Shown here: piece by piece, positions 45,177 to 55,970 of the stretch
Layout: each line of letters begins with the position of its first letter
How positions within the stretch are numbered: the first letter of the stretch is position 1
Assembly: GCA_021234155.1 (NCBI GenBank)
Contig: JAJEKV010000036.1
Location: 10,987,426-11,051,425 of the forward strand
From: Isoetes taiwanensis
Taxonomy: Eukaryota > Streptophyta > Lycopodiopsida > Isoetales > Isoetaceae
Direction of reading: 5' to 3'
DNA length: 64,000 nt
Notes under the pieces: model-generated
The model's database searches: none
Seen by the model: only the letters and a program-made list of their open reading frames with translations
What the model was told of the DNA's origin: nothing
Position numbers and translations under genes: made by a program

Positions 45177-45746
45177 ATCACAACATGTGAAATTTCGAAA
45201 TTCCTAGTTCATTCCTCCCAATGATGTCAAGATATGGTTGTGGGCTCTAAAATCACGCTTATGGGACCCCTAGAGTGGGAACACTTGTGACATCATGTAC
45301 ATGTAAATTTGGATTTTTTTATCGCCATGTTATCTTGAATTTGGATCTGATCTCTTTTTTGTTATAATATAGTACATGTTCATCCAGGTTTTGCCACTTA
45401 ATTGTTGGAGCTTCCGTGTCATCTTGTGGATATTATTAGGTTGATGTTAACAAATAATCTATAAAAGGAGGACCTGGCATATTCTCTGATTTGTAGAATA
45501 TTCCTCGAATTGTGCCAGATCCACGACCAAATATTTTTAGAACAGGAATCAAATTGCAAGTTCCAATGGTGCAAATGAAAACTAAGAGACTCAATGGTCT
45601 ATCACATCTAGCAGATAATTCCCTCGTAACATTTACACCACAATGGTTAGAAACATCAGTAACATTTACATCACAATGGTTAGAAACATCAGCAACAAAC
45701 CAACCACACAGGCAAAAAGCCATGCTCGATAGTAAGCCAGGCCAGA

Positions 45747-45757
45747 GGAATCGAACC
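45747..45757 (-). other. tRNA-like B box
   Basis: The minus strand reads GGTTCGATTCC inside GAGGTTCGATTCCTC, a T-arm-like stem-loop, preceded by CTCTGGTAAGGCC. This could be the tRNA-derived head of a SINE. No full tRNA cloverleaf can be drawn. Confidence 0.35.
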
Positions 45758-45952
45758 TCAGGCCACAAACGGCCTTACCAGAGCGAACATAACAATACAA
45801 ATAAAAAACAGAGAGCTCTTCCTCTGCATGTTGCTTTCTTTACATAAAGAAGCTTTCATCTTGCAAAACTCCTTCCATTCACCTGAATCCAAGAACCTCA
45901 TGAATCAATGAGTTCATGCATGTTGGCTGCATTCTCATTCCACTTCCAGGGG

Positions 45953-45963
45953 GGAATCGAACC
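45953..45963 (-). other. Second tRNA-like B box
   Basis: The minus strand again reads GGTTCGATTCC, within GCCTGGAGGTTCGATTCCCC, 206 bp from the first. It is the same interpretation as the first, and equally uncertain. Confidence 0.35.
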
Positions 45964-46139
45964 TCCAGGCAGATCTGTATCACAAGCAAGAAAGCACAAG
46001 GAATTTGGACCGGCAACAACAAATTCCACCATTTTCTCTCCTCAATCAGAACAAATTCTGGCCTGAACTAAGGGACCCAGAGACGCAGTCAGAAGGAACC
46101 TAGAAATTCGTTACAAGGAACCCAAGGGTAGAAAGACAA

Positions 46140-46873
46140 GCAAGCCCAGTGGTTCTCGCTATGGAATGTGCAGGCACACAGATGTGGAACAGTGCATACA
46201 CCGAAGGAATGCGCTGCCTTGAAGCAGTACTTGGATGCTTGCTTCATGGCCAAGCTTTGGGATGCAGAGGCCCTGTCACATGTCAAGGTGGCAATATCGA
46301 CAGCAGGTTAATCCCATGCTCACGAGGGGCCCACACCACTACCTGTGCACCCATCTACCCATGAAAAAGCGCAGGGTGATTGCTTCCATTCAAGACAGTG
46401 CACACCACCTCCGCATTGAGACAGGGGAGATGGATTCGAGCCGCGTGAGGACGCCAGTCCGCCCAATGCCGCCAACAGGCGCCATTGAGGATGAAAGTCA
46501 CGCCCTCCGTGCCTCGTCCGTGCACGAGCATATCCGGGCTCGGTATGCTCGGTTAGTTGTGCCCCATCGCCTTGCATGAGCTAATCGAGCACGGCCTCTG
46601 AGGGCTTGTTGGGATCGCACCTCCGTGAGGTAATGGATACGCTCGATTCGCCCCCGTCCGACATTAACCTCACCGTGTACTTGTGATTATGTATATAATC
46701 AGCAAAGTATGTCGGCATCCTTATTGCTACTAAGGTTTTTCCCAAAACCCTTCTGGCGGGGGTTTTTAATCCCGTAGTAATACGCTGTGCCGCTCTCTCT
46801 TTGTACTTGGGTCCCATAGGCCAGTTGGTCTCCGTGGGATCGATAAAATCATATTCTATTCTATTCTATTCTT
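46140..46873 (+). mobile_element. LINE-B 3' copy ending in (ATTCT)n
   Basis: This matches 14500-15190 from CAGTGG...TGGAA onward: MKKRRVIASIQDSAHHLRIE (about 46361), a broken Cys/His region, then the 3' UTR with AAGGTTTTTCCC, TGGGTCCCATAGGCCAGTTG (about 46809) and CGATAAAATC, followed by (ATTCT)n at 46853-46873. The ORF has several stops and shifts. Confidence 0.85.
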
Positions 46874-46886
46874 GTTCCTCCCCCCC

Positions 46887-47264
46887 CGAAAATATCTTTG
46901 GAAAAAATTTTGCCCCCTTTTTGGCATGTTTTTCAACGGTTTAAACATTTTCCCAACGCGTTTTTCGTTTTTCTTCCGCTTTTACGACATCCGCTTTTGC
47001 CCCGCTTTTTCCTGGAGGGGGCGAATAAGGAATGTCTCCCTTTAACGTGGCGGACGGGCGTAAGTAGTTGTTGCCATGACGACATATTTGTTGTGAAGGT
47101 GGCTCTGCACGGCTCTGCTCACGACCTCTAACTATGTCCCTCGGGTTGGGAGACCTTCCTTATTCGCCCCCTCACCTAAAAACAAAGCCAAAAAATGTCG
47201 GCATCTAAAAAAAATGTAAGAAAATAGAAAAACAGGGCAAAAATTTTCCTCGACATATTTTCCG
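46887..47264. mobile_element. Foldback/MITE-like inverted repeat
   Basis: The left arm 46887-47040 (CGAAAATATC...GGGGGCGAATAAGGAA...GTCTCCC) and the right arm 47148-47264 (GGGAGACC...TTCCTTATTCGCCCCC...ATATTTTCCGG) are reverse complements with gaps. They enclose about 107 bp. The inner ends are the best conserved (GAGGGGGCGAATAAGGAA). A further GAATAAGGAAGGCTACCCC at about 47282 suggests nested or tandem insertion of the same end. Confidence 0.7.
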
Positions 47265-47299
47265 GTGTTGTTGGGGGTAACGAATAAGGAAGGCTACCC

Positions 47300-47786
47300 C
47301 ACGTTAATCCCTCTACTAGGGCGTTCGGAGGATTCTTCACCTTCAGCTTCAAAGCATTATTCAGGGCATTCATGGGATTCTTCAGCTTCAGGGGATTCTT
47401 CTGCTTCACCACTAAATCTAAGCTCCTTGCTCCAATTCTAAGCACCTGGTAGAGACCCTCAGGAACTCTCCTCGCTGGATTTGGCAATTTAGTCGACAGT
47501 TTCCGCATGGGAAGCGATAGCAGCGACATCTTGTTTGTTATGCCCAAATATATATTTACATACCATGCCCAAAAAAGACCCCAAAAAAGGAAATATGACC
47601 TCTAAATCAAATTACGATGCTAAAAGATGCACAAATATACGGTTTTGCATACAATACATCCCAGAAATCATAGTCCCAACCATGCATCATGCATGAAAGG
47701 CCCTCCCGCAATACAAAATGAATTGGGCATACTTAATGCATTATTATCTAAAATTAAAGGGACACGGCCCATTTTGATGTACACTA
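47300..47786. other. No gene found
   Basis: Short imperfect repeats of GGGATTCTTC(A/T)GCTTCA occur at about 47370-47410. There is nothing else I can assign. Confidence 0.35.
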
Positions 47787-49332
47787 GAATATTACATAGA
47801 GCGATGGTTTTATTCTCTATTGATTATTGACCTTGTATTTTTGGCCATGCATCAATTACTCTATTACACTACAAATAAACATGTTGGGAGTGGAGTATGT
47901 TACCAAGATAAGATGATAATCCTGTTGGAAGTATTATCATGTTCAGATCTTGTTGGATCATGTGTGGTGTTGGTGTGTTTCTTGGCAGTATGACCATGCT
48001 CAATATGGAGAAATCTTAGCTTGTGTCATGCATGCCGTATGACCTTCTTGATCGGGAAACGTTCTAGTCATGGTTTTGAGAACCTCAAAAGATCACAATG
48101 CCAACCAAACATTATGCCTCGATTGAATCAATTTGTCCGCTCATATTGGTGTTGTAGTCCTGTCTCTACATACACTGTCATTATTTTTTAGTTCTTGAAT
48201 AAAATTTTTGTTTCTCAAAGAAAATAATGACAACCATGAACATAGTTTCAATCAAGAACCCCACTCTACGTGGTAAAAGTATTATTATCATGGTTAGAAA
48301 TCTTATAGAAAAGGTGTATAATATTCTTTTCGTCTCGGAATGAATAGAATAGAATAGATTTTTTAGGACATCTCACATTGGAGCATGACATGTCCAATCC
48401 AATACCTAAATGATAGGACAAAGTCCATTTAACTAGAACTAAAAATTTCTCATAAATACAATGTAACCATAATGCTACCTCTAAAATAGCACACAACGTA
48501 GCTATAGATAAGATAAGATAAGATAAGATAGAAGGATTTGAGAATGTACGAGAAAAAAAGAAAAAAATAAAGCTAGGGAAAAAGAGAGAAGCAAATTCTA
48601 ATCATAAACTTGTATAAAATAAATATGTACGTGTGTAGCTACTAAAAGAAATCCTCCTATGTCCAAATCAAATTGGATGAAATCCTATTCTTATAATATC
48701 AATAGGACAAAAGCGTAATTCACTGTCCTTTTTTTTTTGGACAATTCGTCTAGCTCATTTTAGCAAACTTCTAGGACACGTCACTATTTGGAACCATGAT
48801 TATCATTCCTTCATTGACTTTTCTATTTGGCTTGGCCCCATGTTGACAACATCACAAAGTCATTGGCCGCCTAATGTAAGGAACTTCCCACGTCTGGAAG
48901 ATGCATCGCGTCATCCAGACCTACAACATGTGAAATTCGAGACTCCTAGCTCATCCCTCCCAATGATGTCAAAACATAATGTGGGCTCTAGGATCATGAT
49001 TATAAGACATCTAGAATAGGAACACTTATTGATGTTATGTTGCATGCCTACAAATTTGGATTCTTTACCATGGCCATGATATCTTGAATTTGAATGTTCC
49101 TATATTCAAGTAGGTTTTGACGCTTAATTGTAGGAGCTTCCATGTCATCTTGTCCGTATTATTAGCTTGATGCCAACGAAAAATCTATAAAAGAGGACTA
49201 TGACCATGTCGTATATTTGATATTGGCGTTAATTGTATGAAAGTAAAAGAATATGGTCGAATTGATATAGACTATATAGAGCGATTCTCTCTTGATTATT
49301 GGCCTTATATTATTGGCCATGCATCAATTTCC
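47787..49332. repeat. Interspersed repeat R1, copy b, with short flanking direct repeats
   Basis: 47880-49205 matches copy a at 44210. In addition, ATAGAGCGAT...TTGATTATTG...GGCCATGCATCAATT occurs both before (about 47797-47860) and after (about 49277-49332), so the unit is flanked by a direct repeat of about 55-65 bp spaced about 1.48 kb apart. A (GATAA)n run lies at 48505-48531 and (AATAG)n at 48343-48358. Confidence 0.65.
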
Positions 49333-49582
49333 TAGCGCTACATGTCTAGGATCCACTGGACTCTTATTAAGGTTGTAACTCACTTGACTATGGATGTTTT
49401 CATATGCGTCCCATTTGGGTTGAAAACTTTATAGGGTTTCTTAATGAAACCTAATGTATTTTCATGAAAAACATAATCTACTTTCATGAAAAACATAATC
49501 TACTTTCCACGAGACTATATCATTCTCCATGGAAACTACACGAGAGTTCCTTGGATACAATATTAGGTTTCCTATGCTGAAC

Positions 49583-50013
49583 ATGCCAGGATAGGCTTTG
49601 TCAGTGCTGCCAGATGGGAGCCATTTAAGATGAATGTCACGATTTTCAGAGATGCCTAATATAAATCAGATCTGGGCTTGGTATGCTCTCTTGGTCAGGC
49701 CAGACCAGCTGCTACATATGTTACTGAGCACGATCTCGGTGCGCTCGCTAGGATCATACATTCAGGAGATAATGGATCTGAGGGCTCACATATGCCCCCG
49801 GACAACCACTTGATGGGCAGGAAATACTTCATGATGTATGTATGTATATTTGTATAGCCTGTTAGCAGTCTTATTGCTGCCACGGTTTTACCCTTGAAGG
49901 CCCTTTGGGGCAGGGGTTTTTTAACTCGGCCAGCAATATGCCTGTTGCGCTCTTGTATTGGATCCCATAGGTCGATTGGCCTCCATGGATGATAAAAATC
50001 ATTCAATTCAATT
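49583..50013 (+). mobile_element. LINE-B 3' copy ending in (ATTCA)n
   Basis: It starts at CCAGGATAGGCTTTGTCAGT, the counterpart of 14810, and runs through the stop region and the 3' UTR (CACGGTTTTACCC, GGATCCCATAGGTCGATTGG, GATGATAAAAATC) to ATTCAATTCAATT at about 49998-50013. About 430 bp; 5'-truncated. Confidence 0.85.
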
Positions 50014-50439
50014 ATAATATGGAAACTATATATAGTGTTAGTGCAAAAACATGATAATAAACTTTATAAGGTTTTTATATTTTTATGTATATATGTGGAC
50101 GTGCACGTGTAAGATTGTGTGGTACATGTGTAAGATTCTACGACAAGATCCAGTGGGAAATGTGAGATTCTATGACAACATTTGCAACTACTGATTGCCT
50201 AAACAGATGCTGCATATACTTTTACAAAGGTCTAAACTTGAGACTAACATATGCTTCATTGACATGCCAACTATATCAGAGAAATATATTGATATGTATG
50301 CATTCCTTAGAGGACTCATTATAGGCATGGTTTGGACAATAGACACATGTGGAGAATGAATCGTAGGAAGAGTGTCAAATGTCCATCAATGGGCTGATAA
50401 CTCAGTGGTATGATCTCCAACATGTCCCCTCAATCAAAT

Positions 50440-50600
50440 GATGCTCATTTCTCAACAGCTCTTTTCTTGAAAAACCCCTTAGAGCAAGGATTTTTTTAAT
50501 CTGTCACAATAATGGGCTTATAATACTCTTTATTGTACTGGGATCCATAGACTACTTGTTCTCCGTGAGTTCCATACGATTCAATAGTTCAATATGTAAA
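50440..50600 (+). mobile_element. LINE-B 3' tail fragment
   Basis: CTTGAAAAACCCCTTAGAGC, then TTTTTTTAATCTGTCAC, TGGGATCCATAGACTACTTG and CTCCGTGAG correspond to the last 150 bp of the family, ending in a decayed (ATTCA) tail at about 50580-50595. Confidence 0.7.
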
Positions 50601-50690
50601 TGTTTAAAAAGTCGACTTATGCCCCTCTTCGTTGTACATATTTGATCATTAGTGCAGGTTGCACAATTTCAATGGTTATCACCATTAGGT

Positions 50691-50769
50691 CTATCCTATC
50701 CTATCCTATCCTATCCTATCCTATCCTATCCTATCCTATCCTATCCTATCCTATCCTATCCTATCCTAT
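50691..50769. repeat. (TATCC)n microsatellite, about 15 units
   Basis: Uninterrupted CTATC units across 79 bp, the purest array in the window. No LINE-B tail directly precedes it. Confidence 0.95.
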
Positions 50770-50930
50770 AATCTAGTGATTTGTACAATCTTGTAAAGTA
50801 TATTGTGCCAAAGTTGCAATTGCATGTTTTAGGAGCTACAATCACATTTTCAACAAATCTAAATGAGCAAATTGAGCTAGAATGTACCATCTTGTGGCTC
50901 AGGACGATATCTTTCTCCACATGATATTAG

Positions 50931-51010
50931 AGAATAGAATAGAATACAATAGAATAGAGTTTTTATCATCCATGTAGACCAATCGGCCTATGGGACTAAA
51001 AATGGAGGCG
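50931..51010 (-). mobile_element. LINE-B 3' tail fragment, minus strand
   Basis: Reading the minus strand, AGTCCCATAGGCCGATTGGT and CATGGATGATAAAAA are followed by (ATTCT)n at 50969-50931. Only about 45 bp of the element plus its pentamer tail is present. Confidence 0.75.
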
Positions 51011-51506
51011 CTTAATGTCATATACATTATAAAATAGAACTCACTGAAGGTGAGAACTACTTCTTGGTATTAAGATGGGGCAAATTAATTTATAGGGGGT
51101 GTCTTTCTTTCCCAGCCTATGTCTTGATACTCGTGTTGTGCCAGGGTAGTTTTGTGTTGCAAATGTTCTGGGTCTTAAGAGTTGATTCTAGACATGGAGA
51201 CGTACTTGCATAACCCTATCTCTTGTAGTAGCCACCCTATCTTCTAATGAAGTCTCCAAATATGGCTCTTTGCTTTTAAGAAAATAATATAAGCAAGCTT
51301 TATTTTATAGTGCATCCTTTTACCTTTTCTAACAATCACCTACAATGTTGATACATTCCACTTCGATTCCTATGATACCTACATCTTCTTCCAAAGGTCA
51401 CTAACGCGAAAAAAAGGGGCGAGTAATAAGCGTGTTGGTTAATTGTGCATATGTACATTTGTACATGTCAATGTATTGATGTAGGGCATATTTGCGATCG
51501 CATGTC

Positions 51507-52070
51507 AAGAACCTCTTAGATATAAGATGATAGTGCCATTATTGCAGACATCTACAAGTGTTACAACTAGCACCTCTAGTGATAACCAACAACCTCTTGG
51601 ATATAAGATGATAGTGCCATTATTGCAGACATCTACAAGTGTTACAACTAGCACCTCTAGTGATAACCAACAACCTCTTGGATATAAGATGATAGTGCCA
51701 TTAATGCAGACATCTACAAGTGTTACAACTAGCACCTCTAGTTATAACCAATGCACCAAAAGGGCGGATCCTTCATAGAAATCATTATCCAATGGGCTCC
51801 AACCTTTCCAAGGTTTCATCCTATACCTCATAGACCATATTAATTCCTCCTCTTCTTCGAGATGCTTGCCCTCAAGGATGTGTCACACACCAATATTGCA
51901 ATGAAGAATTGGCTCTGATACCAAATGTTACAACAAGCACTTCTAGTGATAACCAATGCACCAAAGGGGTGGATCCTTCATGGAGATCGTTATCCAACGG
52001 GCCCCAACCTTTCCAAGTTTTTATCATATACTCCATAGACCATATCCATAAGAGCTTATATAGCAGCTGA
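51507..52070 (-). mobile_element. LTR retrotransposon relic with PBS and an 81-bp tandem array
   Basis: GGCTCTGATACCA at 51911-51923 is the complement of TGGTATCAGAGCC, the usual primer-binding site for initiator tRNA-Met, so the element reads on the minus strand. Two bases away begins the LTR edge TGTTACAACAAGC (51926 onward, to about 52070). A second LTR piece in the same orientation lies at 51559-51850, and only about 60 bp of internal sequence separates them. In the second piece the terminal 81 bp is repeated, starting at 51559, 51640 and 51721, with a partial unit from 51507. No protein genes remain. Confidence 0.75.
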
Positions 52071-52640
52071 TTAGGTGTAATCAAGTCTACATATCATGCT
52101 CGTATGGTTGCAGTGCTGGGCAAATCTCACTATGTGGCATTTATCTTCAACGGCTTCCATTTGACAACACTTGCATACATTGTTTTCATGCTTCTCACAA
52201 GTCCCTCTGCCTATTTCAATTCTGAGATGGTGTACACTAGTGTGAATGGACATGATTTCTCCACGTCTCTTCATGGGCAAGCATGACAACATGTACTTCT
52301 ATGGACCACGAACTAGTGTGGGATTAATCTAGCTTTTGTAATGTGTTGTCTTGACCATTTGCAAAGCACTAGATCCTAAAGCTTACGAGGGAAGCATATA
52401 TTCAAATACTGCATCAATTGAATCTGGTCTTCATTATTCTGCACATGCATACATCCATGTTCTTTCCATCTGGAAAACCATCCTGCACGTTTCTTCTTCC
52501 CATATGCTTTAAGGCATTGTGGACCCGTGGCCATTATATAGGCGAGGTTTGGAAGTCGGGTATCTTCCATGTTTACTACCTTCTGGCAATAGAGTATATG
52601 ACGCTCCAAATTAGCATGTCATAAAGGCCAGAATCATGTC
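52071..52640 (-). mobile_element. LINE-B C-terminal fragment
   Basis: Minus-strand frames give ERHILYCQKV, MEDTRLPNLAYIMA (about 52560), KKRAGWFSRW, then, after breaks, LPMKRRGEIMSI (about 52275) and CKCCQMEAVEDKCH. The order and motifs equal those of 14380-14900. The 3' UTR is missing; the match ends against the LTR relic at about 52071. Confidence 0.85.
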
Positions 52641-52705
52641 TCTTGTAGGAGAGTTGTATACGAAACTGTAAAACACCAAGCTTGGCATGGCTGCATGTAT
52701 CTGAA

Positions 52706-52772
52706 GAATAGAATAGAATAGAATATAATATAATAGAACAGAACAGAATAGAATAGAATAGAATAAATTAAC
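52706..52772. repeat. (GAATA)n microsatellite with variants
   Basis: About 60 bp of GAATA units, with AATAT and GAACA variants inside. It lies just 5' (on the minus strand) of the LINE-B piece, so it is not that copy's own 3' tail. Confidence 0.85.
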
Positions 52773-55199
52773 GTTCACAAAAACCAGAAGGCCATGGAAC
52801 CCATACAATAGGCTAATACGATCATCATGATTAGGATTAAGGAAATCCTTGCCTCAAGATGTCTTCAAGGGAAAAACCTTTGCAGTAATGATGACACTAG
52901 ATAATGAGTAATAAATACGTATATATAAAGAAGATCATGGTGATTGTGATGGCTCAACAATTGAAGACGTGCATCTAGAACCTCAAGTGTATATAACGCC
53001 AAGTCATGCACAGAGGGTGCTCTGAGAGTTGGAAAGCGTGGAATGTAATGCTAACGTCAAACGATTCCTAATTATCTCAAAAACAAGACATTTTAGAAGT
53101 ATATTATTTTCATCTTCAATAACCTATAACTAGCAATATGCACATAATCACATTTTTTCCTAAAATTGCGGCCACTCCCATCTATATGTTTCAATATATA
53201 CCTTGTAGGACCCTGTATGAATTGATGCAATAGCTACAAGCTTTTTCCTGGACAAAAAAGCAAGCAAATAAGCTTGTGGTCCTTGTGTCAAAATGGAGTT
53301 TATATGTGCTTGACAATGACTAGTTTTAGATACATATCCTATTGTTTAAATTTGGTTTTTCCGACAAATGGAAAACTTTTCAGATTTTTTTTTCAGGTTG
53401 ATATTCTAAGGTTTTGAAGCTTTTAGATGCCGGAAAAAACTTCCGGTATTCCAAAAATTGGTTTGTGCATTTTCCTATGATTTGAAAATTCGTTAGAAAT
53501 TCGTATTTTTGAGTCGAAGCTTCAGCTATATGCTCTGTTACCATGCGGGGTCAAAAGCCAGTTTTATTGTAAAAGTTCATCGGCATATGGATGCTACGTT
53601 CTCCTATTCCGGCAGCGTATCTTCTTCTACCCGATTTTCGATGGGATTCCTCTTCTTATCTGATTGCAGCTATGCATGCATGCCACGCCCAAATTCAAGG
53701 TTTTTCTGTAAGTATGTAGTATGCTTTTAATCCATTCACAATTTCCTATTAGAATTGGTTTTTCCAAGTTTTCTTTTACTTGTTCAGTCATATAGCAATA
53801 TTTTTTGTATCCCAGGTGCATGCTAGGACTGCTTGCTTTCCTGCTTGGCTTGGCGGTGAGCATATACAAAGAAGGTTTTACTGCCATAATCACAGGTTGG
53901 AGGCGACTCTACCCAGCAAAAACTGCATCACATCTGCCCGAAATTGGTACCAGGGGATCGGAATCCAGGCCCAAAGGGCCAATTTGCTGGTTTGAGGGCC
54001 TATCCAGGCCTGAATCAGGGGAATCGAGGGCCTGAACCCCTCTATCCGAGTTGCTGACCATAGCCCTAAATTTTCGGATGCAGTACATCTGTTGGGGTTG
54101 AATTTTTTTGATGGGTATTTGCGACAAGAATAGATTTCCTGATTTGCTTCCTCCTTTTTCGAATCTTTCAGGTCCTTTGCTTTATTTGGGATGGTACAGT
54201 TTGGCACGGTTTATGCATTTTGCTTTTATATTTGTGTAGTTTGCATGCATGGGAGTTATGTATTATGCCCTTCTCAGCTCTTTGCTGGACTGTTTTTTAA
54301 GCTGGCTACCCTATCAGAAGCTTGAAACAATAGATATGGAGTTCAAGTTAATTTTTACTGGTACTATTTTGGTTTCTTTTGTCTTCCCAGGTAGCATGCC
54401 TCACGATGAGGATAGTTGCAAAAGGAAGGCAAGTTAGTTTCTGGATGCTGTAATGGGGATGGTATGTTACGCATCAATATAGGACATTTTAAGATACAGC
54501 TATACTTCCAAATCTGCTACTTCTGAGTTTTCAAGTACACTATTTTAGTTTGATGAGATTGTTGATTGTAGATGGTTGTTGAGATTGTATTTTTTGTCGT
54601 AGGAATGAGCTTTCATAAGATGATTTACCGCTTCTGTAGAATTGATTGCCTTCTCTACCATACTCTGTCTACATAAAATTGTATCTAAGGAGGTCTATAC
54701 AAACATCATATGCAACTGATTTCTCTAAATGATAGACATCTCCATTCACCTGCACATTCTGGCTCCATCCACAGCCAAACTGCTGCCACAACTAATAGCA
54801 AACAATCCTGATAATTGCAGAGATGATGATGATTTCATAGCAAACAGGGAGCCGATTTGAAAATTGGGGCTCTCCACGATGCCCTACTTCTGTCCCTATT
54901 TTGAGGTATTTACATAATAATGATGCAAATGGCAGAAGAAGCCATGATCGATGGAGTTTGAGAACTCCTAGCTGATGCTTAAGCAAATTGAATCTTCTAG
55001 ATCTTTTATAATTTCTCTCCACATATTACAACATTTTGGGCCATCAGAAGACTATGGCAAGGATTACATCAGCTTGGAAGCTGAGCTTCCACCAGTGTAT
55101 CATTTTTTGTAGGGTTTCCTTCTATCTTTTGTTGACAAGAGCCATGTATAGGTTTTGGATTCATGAATTCGTTATGTGCTCAGATTATATTTTGTTTGT
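52773..55199. other. No gene confirmed
   Basis: A plus frame at 53590-53715 (MDATFSYSGSVSSSTRFSMG) and an exon-like stretch at 53816-54030 with a hydrophobic run (GLLAFLLGLAVSIY) have plausible GTAAGT and CCCAG borders. I could not join them in phase without a stop. AGGCCTGAATC and related AGGCC motifs recur at 53965-54040. Confidence 0.35.
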
Positions 55200-55970
55200 T
55201 GAATTTTTTCGGTAGGCAAGATTCTTGGCTAGATAGTTTTGTATGTGAAGATGATTTGTGTATTGTGCTATTGTGGTTCTAAGTTACTTCCTTTCACCAG
55301 CAACAAATGCAGCTTGCACTTCAAAGGATGAAAACAATTATTCCATGATTGCATACACCATGGATACATACTATGTTATCAATTGCCTATGTAGATATTA
55401 CGACGGAGGTAACAAATGCAGTTTGAACTTCCTTTTTACAGGCAATAAATGCGGCTCCATGTTTCTAAAGACATTGAGATAATTATGTTTGTTCCTTGGA
55501 ATCTCTAGGTAGGCAATATTCTTGGCTACATTATTCTGTATGTGAAGATGATTTGTGTGTTGTGCAATTGTGGTTCTATGGTGTGCATTCTATTCTATTT
55601 CTTTATGTTTTTTGTATTTCAAGCCTTATGGCATATGCAGATACTGCAACAGAGGAGCACATGCAGTTTGCACTTCCTTTTGCAAGCAACAAATATAGCT
55701 TGCACTTCAAAAGATGAAAGCAATCAATCCATGATGGCATATACCATGGGTACATATCATGTTATTTTTTTGAAGATGAGAGCCTATATATCAAGGTAAG
55801 AGGTAAGAACAAAGAGTGTTGCATTTTAGTGCAGTATTGACTTTGTGAGACATTTGAAACCTTTAATTTACAGTTGTAAATATGGAGGTAAGAACAAGAG
55901 TGTTGCATTTCAGTAACTTTGTGAGAGATTAGAAACATTTACTCTACAGTTATATTGACTATGTGACTGC
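55200..55970. repeat. Nested direct duplications
   Basis: A block from GGTAGGCAAGATTCTTGG (about 55212) to GCTTGCACTTCAAAGGATGA and TACACCATGGATACATA recurs from about 55509 to 55755. A second, smaller pair (GAGGTAAGAACAA(A)GAGTGTTGC) starts at about 55800 and 55885. Unit lengths are about 300-360 bp and about 85 bp. No coding frame is preserved. Confidence 0.7.

Larger units (their letters stand above)
44210..45475. repeat. Interspersed repeat R1, copy a
   Basis: About 1.25 kb from GGGAGTGGAGTATGTTACCA to AATCTATAAAAGGAGGA matches 47880-49205 in the same order, with roughly 70-80% identity by eye. Shared blocks include CATGCTCAATATGGA, ATGCATCGCGTCAT-type and TCCCAATGATGTCAA. The TATA-like CTATAAAAG near the end suggests an LTR or another promoter-bearing element. 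Copy a holds an extra block (44905-45180) with a long hairpin. Confidence 0.75.

Noticed and set aside
45900-46000. Complete tRNA gene
   Set aside because: Only a B-box-like T arm can be drawn. Acceptor stem, D arm and anticodon arm are not formed.
51229-51245. CTTGTAGTAG as a CACTA 3' end
   Set aside because: It does not match TTTCTTGTAGTG, and no subterminal GGCGGCC motif is near.
51505-51778. 27-residue repeat proteins on both strands
   Set aside because: Explained by the 81-bp array at the edge of an LTR relic.
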